Source: Balneolaceae bacterium (GTDB lineage Bacteria; Bacteroidota; Rhodothermia; Balneolales; Balneolaceae). Taken from it: a DNA stretch of 5,231 bases. Below, in pieces: positions 1 through 5,231 of the stretch (its first letter is position 1; the number at the start of each line of letters is the position of its first letter). The notes beneath the pieces are model-generated. The model had not been told where the DNA came from and searched no databases. It worked only from the letters and a program-made list of their open reading frames with translations. The stretch is taken from NCBI GenBank assembly GCA_021767245.1, contig JAASTO010000182.1:1-5231 (forward strand), written 5' to 3'. Both the position numbers and the translations under genes were made by a program.

Positions 1-70
1 CCTGAAGGCTTACTTTTCAACTTTTTCAGTAAATCCCCCCTTTAAACATCATCTAACCGTGATTTTCTCG

Positions 71-94
71 CAAAAAAAAATTTCATTTTTTTTG
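71..94. repeat. Perfect A/T inverted repeat
   Basis: A 9-base arm (C followed by eight A, 71-79) is exactly complementary to 86-94 (eight T followed by G), with a 6-base loop. The arms are almost pure A:T, so an RNA hairpin would be weak. The A-tract and T-tract could instead bend the DNA or act as an upstream promoter element. No T-run follows on either strand beyond the arms themselves, so it is a poor terminator. Function unknown. Confidence 0.5.
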
Positions 95-115
95 TAAGGA
101 ATTGCTTTGAAATCG

Positions 116-204
116 CTCTGACTTTATGGTCAAGAGAACTAGTTTGGGTTCTAGTGGGTGCAAGTACAACCACCCTCGCCTTCTAAAGGTGGGGGTGGTT
201 TTTT
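116..204 (+). ncRNA. Candidate small structured RNA ending in a terminator
   Basis: Three successive potential hairpins precede and merge into a strong terminator: TGAC/GTCA (119-122 with 129-132), then either AGAAC/GTTCT (135-139 with 148-152) or ACTAG/CTAGT (138-142 with 151-155), then GGGTG/CACCC (156-160 with 171-175). Upstream, TTGCTTTG at 102-109 matches the Bacteroidota -7 consensus TAnnTTTG at all but one fixed position, which would place a start near 116. I see no well-spaced -33 TTG for it. The alternative is that this is just the 3' untranslated end of a gene outside the window. No RNA family is recognised. Confidence 0.25.
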
Positions 205-208
205 ATTT
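168..208 (+). terminator. Strong rho-independent terminator
   Basis: A 15-base-pair stem (168-182 with 186-200) with a 3-base loop CTA is followed by a T-run (199-204) and more T-rich sequence. Thirteen pairs are Watson-Crick and two are G-U (176 with 192, 178 with 190). The stem is G/C-rich in its middle. It lies 133 bases before the kinase start and so most likely ends transcription coming from upstream, insulating the kinase operon. The left arm also overlaps a competing 5-bp hairpin (156-160 with 171-175). Confidence 0.8.
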
Positions 209-340
209 ATAATAGGTATCTGATGATTTAGCGATCTCGGTTTTCATATCTTTTTCACATTCAACTCAAATATTGTTTGTTGTTTGCGAGATAAAGCGGT
301 TAGTTTATCCCATAGATTCACTGAATAATGCATTTATAAT

Positions 341-3300
341 ATGCTCCGGGTCCCTGATCTTTTTAAACCAAATGCCTTTTCGATCACGGTATATTATCTC
401 GTGTTCGCGATGCTCTGGATCTTGCTTTCAGATCAATTATTGATCTGGCTTACCAACGATGCAAGGCTCATCTCTCAGTATCAAACCATCAAGGGCCTCT
501 TCTATGTGGTGATCACAGGTATCTTCCTTTACTATCTGATCTATTTAAGTAACGAAAGGATCTCGAACGAGAAGGAACGCATTGACTCAGCTCTTTATGC
601 CGCCGGTATGGCGACCTGGAGTATCGACCTCAAAACAAATAAAACTCAACGATCTGAATATCACCACAAACTCTTTGGTATCCCTACAAATCCGATAAAA
701 TGGAACCTCAATAAATTTTATGAAACCATTCACCCGGAAGACAGAGAACAGGTGCGCGAAGCACTTGAGAAAACCATTGGCCGGGAGAATTCTAACTTTG
801 ATATCAAATACCGGATCAAAACACAGGAAGGCGCTATTCATTGGATGCATAGCCGGGGTAATCTGCTGTATAACAGTAACGGCAAAGCGACACATTTATC
901 CGGAGTAGTTGCTGATATAACCGAGCAAAAGAAACTCGAGGATCAATTTAAGAGAGAGAAAGAGCTTTTTGAGAGTGTATTCAGGAATATCCCTGTTATG
1001 ATCGATATCACTTCTTCTGACGGAAAGACGGTTCGCGTCAATAAAGCCTATGAAGAGATCACCGGTTTCACGGAACGTGACCTTGAAAACCCCGGGATCA
1101 TGGAATTTGTGTATCCCGATGAGGACATGCGTCAAAAAGCCTGGAATTCAATTGAAGCAGCTGATGGGACGTTTAAGGAATTCGAAACTATCACCAAAAA
1201 AGGGGAAAAAAGAATTCAGCGGTGGGCTAACATTCGTATCTCTGATGGCAGCACCATTGGAATTGGTATAGATGTCACTGAGCAGAAAGAGCTGGAAATC
1301 ATACACGAACAGGACCGTCTGGAACTCGAAAAAATTTATAATAACATTCCGGTCCTCATCAACCTTCATAATGAGCATGATAAAGTATATCGACTAAACA
1401 AATATTTTGAGCAAAAGGCCGGTTACACGAACGAAGATCTGAAGACTATTGACCTGATCGATACGATGATCCCTGATGACCAAAAAGAATTAGCGGCACA
1501 ACATATGCTCAAAGCAGATGGCAGCTGGAAAGATTTCAAAGTCATCACCAAATCCGGAGAAGTTATTGAAACTTCATGGTCAAATATCAAGGTAACTGAA
1601 GATCTGTCTATAGGTATTGGGATCGATACCACCGAGATCAAAAGAAAGGAAAGACAACTTCAGGAACTGGCTAATCAGTATCGAAATGCTGAAAAGCTTG
1701 CAAATTTTGGCCACTGGCGCCGCGACATACGAACCGATGAATCTTCCGTTTCCGAGGGGTTCTATAAGATCGTTGAGCTTGACACTGACATTGATTTTAC
1801 CTTCGATACATTAAAACAGATTATCCATCCCGATGACTTTGACTTCTTTTTGAGAGCCGTTGAGAGATCATATAAAACGGGTTTACTGGATATCCACTAT
1901 CGCATTATTAAACAAAAAAGTGGAAACATAGCCCATGTCCACGAATTGGGTCGGGTTGAAATGGACGAGAACGGGGAACCTTATCTGATCAGTGGTACCG
2001 TTCAGGATATCACAGAAACCGTTGAATATCAGGTCCAGCTGCAGGACCTGGCTGAACGCTATAGAAAAGCTGAAAATATTGCCAATTTTGGGCACTGGTG
2101 GCGTGATCTGGTCAATGACACTGCAATTTTTTCGCAAGGTTATTATAACATTACCGAACAAAATCCATCCGACAAAGACAGCAAACTTTCGGCTTCCATG
2201 CAGCTTATACACCCTGATGATCGTGAAGAGTATCAAAGTGCCTTTAATAAGGCCCTCGAAACCGGAAATTTAAATATCCGATTCAGGATCATTAAACCTG
2301 AAAGTGAAAGTATTGGATACTTCCATGAACTGGCTGAAACAGAATTTAACGAGGAAGGTAAGGCGGTGGCCATTAGCGGAACCATTCAGGATGTCACTGA
2401 ACGGGAGGAAACCCAGATAGAGTTAACCCAAAGAAATGCTTTCATTGAATCCACGCTTGACAACCTGCCCATTGGTGTAGCCGTTAACCTGATCGATTCC
2501 GGAGAGGTTACTTTCATGAATAAAAAATTCTCCGAGATCTATGGTTGGCCAAGTGAAGATCTGACAGATTTGAATACCTTTTTTAAAAAGGTCTATCCGG
2601 ATGAAGCACATCGTAAACGCATGGTAGAAATGGTGATGGCCGATATGGCATCCCGCAATCCTGACCGCATGAGCTGGGAACATCTTCGTATTACCACCAA
2701 ACATGGACAGGAACGACTCATCAACGCTAAAAATATTCCCCTTTACGAGCAAAACCTGATGATCTCCACAGTCGTTGATGTGACCGCACAGGTAGAAGCA
2801 GAACGCCGGCTAGCCGAATCGGAACATAACTATCGACTATTATTCCAGAAAAGCCCTATGCCTATGTGGATCTATGATCCTGTAAACTTCAAGATTATTG
2901 AAGTCAATGACGCAGCCATCAAGCATTATGGATATTCCCGTAAGGAATTCTATGGAATGACCTTATTAGATATCAGGCCCAAAGAAGATCGAAAAGCTTT
3001 CCTGAAAACCGTTAAACAACACGTTTCAGATAATGTAACTGAGACCACGGAATGGAAACATATTAAAAAAAATGGATCGGTTATTGATGTTAAAGTGACC
3101 GGGTCTTCCATAAATTATTTTGGAAACAACTACCGGCTGGTTCTGATAAATGATATCACCGAGCAGAAAAAAGCCGAAGAAATGGTATTAGCCTCGTTGG
3201 TGGAGGGTGAAAATAAGGAACGCTCCCGTATTGCACAGGAGCTTCACGATGGCTTGGGGCAGTACCTGGCCGCAGCCAATATGAATCTGAATTCCGTGAA

Positions 3301-3829
3301 GGATGAAGCCGATGCACTGAGCGATCGTAAGAAAGAGCAACTCGAAAATGGCTTAAACCTGCTGCAATATGCGGTTACGGAAACCGCTCAGATCTCGAGA
3401 AACTTATTACCAAGGGTCGTGGATGATTATGGACTTGCCCTGGCGGTTCAATCTCTTGTGGAAAATTATAAGAATACTCCGGGAGTCAAAGTTACCTATT
3501 ATCACAATATTGAAAATCTGGAACTGGGGCGCGAGTTACAATTTAACTTATACCGGATCACTCAGGAAGGACTTTCTAACGCCATTAAATATGCCAAAGC
3601 CTCCGAGATAAACATACAGTTAATTAAGGATGAGCTTGATTTGATTCTCTCAATTGATGATAATGGAATAGGGTTTGACGTAGATGCAGAAGATTTTGAA
3701 CCGGGGCTTGGACTTCAAACTATTAAAACAAGAGCCGGAGCCCTTGGCGGTACATTTGAATTTGACAGCAAACCAAATAGGGGTACCTTTCTGAGCGTAG
3801 TGGTACCGATCACGAAACCAAAAAACTAA
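341..3829 (+). CDS. Multi-PAS membrane sensor histidine kinase (HisKA_3 / NarL-type)
   Basis: This is a membrane-anchored histidine kinase that should autophosphorylate and pass phosphate to the regulator encoded 3 bases downstream. Two membrane segments (about residues 13-36 and 50-70) are joined by a short loop of about 14 residues, so there is no sizeable extracytoplasmic sensor. The segment with WILLSD followed by QTIKG is a recurrent two-helix module of PAS proteins. Seven PAS domains follow, near residues 82-198, 206-318, 325-437, 445-563, 572-690, 699-817 and 826-945; most end in a D-[IVT]-T-E signature. HisKA_3 covers about 955-1020 with His969 in ELHDGLGQ. HATPase covers about 1064-1158, with N-box Glu1076/Asn1080, G1 box DDNGIGF at 1106-1112 and G2 GLGL at 1122-1125. 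All key residues are present, so it should be active. There is no HAMP domain and no cysteine at all. The ATG at 341 is the first possible start after an in-frame TAA at 326-328, and it precedes the first membrane helix as expected. No Shine-Dalgarno is visible. The ligand of each PAS domain cannot be read from sequence. Confidence 0.95.
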   Translation: MLRVPDLFKPNAFSITVYYLVFAMLWILLSDQLLIWLTNDARLISQYQTIKGLFYVVITGIFLYYLIYLSNERISNEKERIDSALYAAGMATWSIDLKTNKTQRSEYHHKLFGIPTNPIKWNLNKFYETIHPEDREQVREALEKTIGRENSNFDIKYRIKTQEGAIHWMHSRGNLLYNSNGKATHLSGVVADITEQKKLEDQFKREKELFESVFRNIPVMIDITSSDGKTVRVNKAYEEITGFTERDLENPGIMEFVYPDEDMRQKAWNSIEAADGTFKEFETITKKGEKRIQRWANIRISDGSTIGIGIDVTEQKELEIIHEQDRLELEKIYNNIPVLINLHNEHDKVYRLNKYFEQKAGYTNEDLKTIDLIDTMIPDDQKELAAQHMLKADGSWKDFKVITKSGEVIETSWSNIKVTEDLSIGIGIDTTEIKRKERQLQELANQYRNAEKLANFGHWRRDIRTDESSVSEGFYKIVELDTDIDFTFDTLKQIIHPDDFDFFLRAVERSYKTGLLDIHYRIIKQKSGNIAHVHELGRVEMDENGEPYLISGTVQDITETVEYQVQLQDLAERYRKAENIANFGHWWRDLVNDTAIFSQGYYNITEQNPSDKDSKLSASMQLIHPDDREEYQSAFNKALETGNLNIRFRIIKPESESIGYFHELAETEFNEEGKAVAISGTIQDVTEREETQIELTQRNAFIESTLDNLPIGVAVNLIDSGEVTFMNKKFSEIYGWPSEDLTDLNTFFKKVYPDEAHRKRMVEMVMADMASRNPDRMSWEHLRITTKHGQERLINAKNIPLYEQNLMISTVVDVTAQVEAERRLAESEHNYRLLFQKSPMPMWIYDPVNFKIIEVNDAAIKHYGYSRKEFYGMTLLDIRPKEDRKAFLKTVKQHVSDNVTETTEWKHIKKNGSVIDVKVTGSSINYFGNNYRLVLINDITEQKKAEEMVLASLVEGENKERSRIAQELHDGLGQYLAAANMNLNSVKDEADALSDRKKEQLENGLNLLQYAVTETAQISRNLLPRVVDDYGLALAVQSLVENYKNTPGVKVTYYHNIENLELGRELQFNLYRITQEGLSNAIKYAKASEINIQLIKDELDLILSIDDNGIGFDVDAEDFEPGLGLQTIKTRAGALGGTFEFDSKPNRGTFLSVVVPITKPKN
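956..1648 (+). repeat. Tandem duplication encoding PAS2 and PAS3
   Basis: Residues 206-324 and 325-436 of the kinase are two copies of one PAS unit with a period of about 119 residues (NIPV at 216 and again at 335). Counted by eye, about 40 of 104 aligned residues are identical, including the shared ADG, F-x-x-ITK-x-GE and IGIGID segments. Both lack the HP[ED]D motif of the other PAS units. The DNA has diverged at many codon positions, so the duplication is old and not a recombination-prone exact repeat. Confidence 0.8.
1658..2419 (+). repeat. Tandem duplication encoding PAS4 and PAS5
   Basis: Residues 440-566 and 567-693 of the kinase are two copies of a PAS unit plus its leading helix, period 127 residues (381 bases) with one small gap. 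By eye about 55 of 127 positions are identical. Shared landmarks are ANFGHW, IHPDD, RIIK, HEL and SGT-[VI]-QD-[IV]-TE. The leading helix (LQ-[ED]-LA-x-x-YR-x-AE) is duplicated too, so the unit copied was linker plus PAS, which would keep the coiled-coil register in signalling. Confidence 0.8.
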
Positions 3830-3832
3830 AGT

Positions 3833-4492
3833 ATGGCAAATATTAAGATTGGCATTGTTGATGATCATAAGATCGTTCGTGACGGAATAAAGATCATGGT
3901 TGAAGACCATCCCGGATTTGATATTATCTGTGAGGCTGAAAACGGTAAGGAAGCTGTCCGGCTTTGTGGTGAGAAATCACCCGATGTGATCATTATGGAT
4001 ATAACCATGCCCGAAATGGATGGTATAGAGGCCACACGCATCATCAAAGAGAAACAACCGGATGTAAAAGTACTGGCTCTCACCATGCTCAGTGAAGACC
4101 AGCACATTCGTAAAATGATCAAGGCAGGGGCTTCCGGATATATCCTGAAAAGCTCCGGAAAACAGGAGTTAATCACGGCTATTGAATCTATTGTAGATGG
4201 CAAGCACTACTTCAGTAATGATGCCACCCAGGCCATATTACAAGAGTTGGTGACCCCAGATGTTAATCGCGTGAATGATGAAGAGGATGTTCATATCACT
4301 GAACGGGAACTCGAAGTCCTTAAGCTGATCGTAAATGAATTTACCAATCAGGAGATCGCAGACCAGTTATTTGTTAGCGTCAGAACCATTGATGCGCACC
4401 GAAGAAACTTGCTTCAGAAAACCGGTGCTAAGAATACCGCCGGCCTGGTTAAGTTTGCTTTAAAAAATAACCTGTTCAGCAATTCGGGATAA
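3833..4492 (+). CDS. NarL/FixJ-family response regulator (REC-HTH_LuxR)
   Basis: This is a DNA-binding response regulator, almost certainly the partner of the kinase encoded just upstream: HisKA_3 kinases typically pair with NarL-type regulators, and only three bases separate the kinase stop from this ATG. The receiver domain (about residues 4-120) has the acidic pair Asp10/Asp11, phospho-acceptor Asp56 in IIMDITMPEMDG, Thr84 and Lys106, so it should be phosphorylated normally. A LuxR-type helix-turn-helix occupies about residues 155-212, from TERELEVL through the recognition region around NQEIADQLFVSVRTIDAHR. The length of 219 residues is normal for the family. The two genes are probably translated from one transcript, perhaps with coupling; no Shine-Dalgarno is seen, only an A-rich stretch before the ATG. 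Its target genes cannot be deduced, although palindromic elements downstream are candidates. Confidence 0.96.
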   Translation: MANIKIGIVDDHKIVRDGIKIMVEDHPGFDIICEAENGKEAVRLCGEKSPDVIIMDITMPEMDGIEATRIIKEKQPDVKVLALTMLSEDQHIRKMIKAGASGYILKSSGKQELITAIESIVDGKHYFSNDATQAILQELVTPDVNRVNDEEDVHITERELEVLKLIVNEFTNQEIADQLFVSVRTIDAHRRNLLQKTGAKNTAGLVKFALKNNLFSNSG

Positions 4493-4552
4493 CCCTTCTT
4501 CTATTCTCAAGAAATTTATTAAAAATCTTCTATTGTTGATCTCAATACTATT

Positions 4553-4613
4553 ACCTAAGCCCTGCATTGCATATCAGTCTCAAACCGGCTGAAATTAATA
4601 CTTAGGTTTTTTT
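4553..4613 (+). terminator. Probable terminator of the kinase-regulator operon
   Basis: ACCTAAG (4553-4559) pairs exactly with CTTAGGT (4601-4607), enclosing a second hairpin, TCAGTC (4574-4579) with GGCTGA (4587-4592, one G-U pair, 7-base loop). A run of seven T (4607-4613) follows directly. The outer stem has a long interval of 41 bases, so it is less canonical than the terminator near base 168. It lies 61 bases after the regulator stop codon, where an operon end is expected. The right arm is shared with the palindrome at 4603-4618, so the two pairings exclude each other. Confidence 0.45.
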
Positions 4614-4618
4614 ACCTA
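4603..4618. repeat. 16-base palindromic element, copy 1
   Basis: TAGGT and ACCTA form inverted arms around a spacer of six T. A second copy with a single spacer difference lies at 5115-5130. Copy 1 is 103 bases before the GTG start of the receiver-like gene. The + strand also reads TACCTAT at 4613-4619, which fits the published NarL heptamer consensus TACYYMT, but the half-sites diverge rather than converge as in the classical 7-2-7 arrangement. It may be a regulator-binding site, a structural element or part of the terminator. Confidence 0.5.
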
Positions 4619-4697
4619 TTAACACCTCATAATAATTACCGCTTTAAGCCTATTCCTAATCTACCCCTTTTGAATTAGATTAATATTAAACATAACC

Positions 4698-4724
4698 AAC
4701 CCAAACTTAGCGGGGGTTCGGGTG
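4698..4724 (+). promoter_or_regulatory. GTG start context with G-run and possible hairpin
   Basis: The receiver-like gene begins with GTG at 4722. A run of five G (4712-4716) lies 5 bases before it and is the only Shine-Dalgarno-like stretch among the three genes, although it is not a standard AGGAGG. AACCC (4698-4702) can pair with GGGTT (4714-4718), which would cover part of the G-run and could restrain initiation. This is inference from sequence complementarity only. Confidence 0.25.
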
Positions 4725-5117
4725 ATTAAAATTGCTTACATAGGTAAGACCAATCAAACAAATAGTTTTATTTGTGACACCATACAGTCTAATTATTCGG
4801 CTGTTATCACTTTTCACAAACCAAATGATCTGTTTGAAAATCCCGAGATGCTGGATGATAGCAGCCTCGACCTGGCCATATTTGACCTCAATTCATCCTA
4901 TGGAATTGGGAATGCTCCAAAAAGCATTCAGAAGATCAATCAATACCTGATCACCTCTCCTCTTTTGGTTATGTATCCTTCCAGCTTTAATTACATCACC
5001 CCACTTATTGAAGCCGGAGCTCATGGAGTGATCCCAAACACGCCAACCGAAACTGAGATCATCAAAGCCATTGATAATTTGCTCAGCGGAAATAAATACT
5101 ACAGTGAACCGGAATAG
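4722..5117 (+). CDS. Stand-alone degenerate receiver (pseudo-receiver) protein
   Basis: This 131-residue protein looks like a receiver domain of the NarL/FixJ type with no output domain. It begins IKIAYIGKT, like the first strand of a receiver, but the acidic Mg-binding pair is replaced by Gly8-Lys9. IFDL keeps the phospho-acceptor position as Asp55. The conserved Thr/Ser becomes Tyr85 (LLVMYP) and the conserved Lys becomes Asn106 (HGVIPN). The last 35 residues (IEAGAHG through IIKAIDNLLSGNKYYS) align without gaps with residues 96-130 of the neighbouring regulator, confirming the fold. With those residues lost, normal Mg-dependent phosphorylation is unlikely; it may act as a protein-binding or decoy receiver. 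The stop falls where the linker to an HTH would begin, and no HTH is encoded in the remaining 114 bases. GTG at 4722 is chosen because it places the first beta-strand correctly; there is no ATG nearby. A decayed regulator that lost its C-terminus is the alternative, but the intact reading frame argues for a maintained gene. Confidence 0.8.
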   Translation: MIKIAYIGKTNQTNSFICDTIQSNYSAVITFHKPNDLFENPEMLDDSSLDLAIFDLNSSYGIGNAPKSIQKINQYLITSPLLVMYPSSFNYITPLIEAGAHGVIPNTPTETEIIKAIDNLLSGNKYYSEPE

Positions 5118-5130
5118 GTCTTTTTACCTA
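5115..5130. repeat. 16-base palindromic element, copy 2
   Basis: TAGGT, a six-base spacer CTTTTT, then ACCTA. It is identical to the element at 4603-4618 except for C instead of T at the first spacer base. Its first three bases are the TAG stop codon of the receiver-like gene. The flanking 9-mer TTACCTAAG at 5124-5132 also occurs exactly at 4551-4559, inside the left arm of the upstream terminator. No T-run follows the arms, so it is not a conventional terminator. An overlapping hairpin TTTTAC/GTAAAA (5122-5127 with 5132-5137) is also possible. Confidence 0.5.
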
Positions 5131-5231
5131 AGTAAAATAAATCCCGATTACCATTTTATGCGTAATTTGAAAATTAGGCTTTTCACGTCATTCATTTACG
5201 TCCGATACCAGTTAACTTTTGTTAAAGATTA
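5118..5231. other. Non-coding tail of the window
   Basis: No open frame of note was seen. ACGTC occurs twice as a direct repeat (5185-5189 and 5198-5202), and TTAAC/GTTAA (5212-5216 with 5221-5225) can form a small hairpin with a TTTT loop. Both are short enough to be chance. The stretch is AT-rich and could be the leader of a gene beyond the edge. Confidence 0.4.

Larger units (their letters stand above)
1..340. other. Intergenic region upstream of the kinase operon
   Basis: No gene can be supported here. On the + strand one frame is open from base 1 to a TAA at 43-45 and another to a TAA at 95-97; either could be the last codons of a gene lying outside the window, but neither tail resembles a family I recognise. 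The region contains an A/T inverted repeat, a run of small hairpins and a strong terminator (listed separately). Between the terminator and the kinase start, the best match to a Bacteroidota-type promoter (TTG, 17-20 bases, TAnnTTTG) is TTG at 280-282 with TAGTTTAT at 301-308, spacing 18. The match is imperfect, so I do not list it as a feature. Confidence 0.6.

Noticed and set aside
1..97. Open + strand frames running in from the left edge, ending at 43-45 or 95-97, as the end of an upstream gene.
   Set aside because: Neither tail has a recognisable motif, and the second runs through poly-A/poly-T sequence, so no partial gene can be supported.
119..182. A tRNA-like layout: a 4-bp D-arm-like hairpin, a 5-bp arm whose 8-base loop TTTGGGTT resembles a Pro(UGG) anticodon loop, then a GGGTG/CACCC arm and a CTCGCC end.
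   Set aside because: No 5' sequence pairs with the supposed acceptor strand, the anticodon-type loop has 8 bases and the T-arm-type loop 10 instead of 7, and the T-loop signature is absent. The 3' part is better explained as the terminator stem.
328..339. A three-codon ATG-CAT-TTA-TAA mini-ORF ending just before the kinase start.
   Set aside because: Too short to judge, no ribosome-binding signal, and expected by chance in AT-rich sequence.
335..340. A perfect TATAAT directly before the kinase ATG, tempting as a -10 promoter box.
   Set aside because: Transcription would start inside the coding sequence and lose the ATG; the next in-frame Met (residue 24) lies within the first membrane helix. 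No -35 partner stands out. AT-rich leaders produce this motif easily.
587..4203. Several open frames of 60-117 codons inside the kinase and regulator genes, on both strands (for example 1883-2236 on the minus strand).
   Set aside because: They lie wholly in other frames of well-supported genes, show no domain motif and have compositions typical of shadow translation.
212..4746. Further NarL-heptamer-like TACCTAT sites at 212-218 (minus strand), 1610-1616 (minus strand) and 4740-4746 (minus strand).
   Set aside because: A 7-base word is expected by chance in a window of this size, and two of the copies lie inside coding sequence where codons explain them. Only the paired 16-base palindromes are reported.

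Overview
The window carries a two-gene NarL/LuxR-type two-component operon (a seven-PAS membrane histidine kinase followed 3 bases later by its response regulator) and, 229 bases downstream, a short gene for a stand-alone, degenerate receiver domain. All three genes are on the + strand. The style suggests a bacterium of the Bacteroidota/Balneolota neighbourhood: moderate GC by eye, no clear Shine-Dalgarno sequences before the first two genes, AT-rich leaders, and a PAS-S-box HisKA_3 kinase paired with a NarL-type regulator. This placement is an inference from style and has low certainty.

Bases 1-340 contain no gene I can support. They hold an A/T inverted repeat (71-94), a run of small hairpins (119-175) and a very strong intrinsic terminator (168-208). 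The terminator closes either an upstream transcript that starts outside the window or a small RNA starting near 116. The 130 bases before the kinase start are AT-rich and presumably hold its promoter.

Bases 341-3829 encode a 1162-residue, cysteine-free kinase: two membrane segments, seven PAS domains (two adjacent pairs of which are clear tandem duplications), then a HisKA_3 dimerisation/phosphotransfer domain and a HATPase domain. Bases 3833-4492 encode a complete REC-HTH response regulator with every expected catalytic residue. The expected flow is: signal perceived by the membrane or cytosolic PAS domains, autophosphorylation at His969, transfer to Asp56 of the regulator, then DNA binding.

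Bases 4493-4721 are intergenic and contain a probable terminator (4553-4613). Its right arm is shared with a 16-base palindromic element (4603-4618). A near-identical copy of that element, with one difference, lies over the stop codon of the last gene (5115-5130). Bases 4722-5117 encode a 131-residue receiver-like protein that keeps the phospho-acceptor Asp but has lost the acidic pair, the Thr/Ser and the Lys, and has no output domain. The palindromes bracket this gene, so the most interesting unit here is the pseudo-receiver with its flanking elements next to an intact kinase/regulator pair. The final 114 bases appear non-coding.
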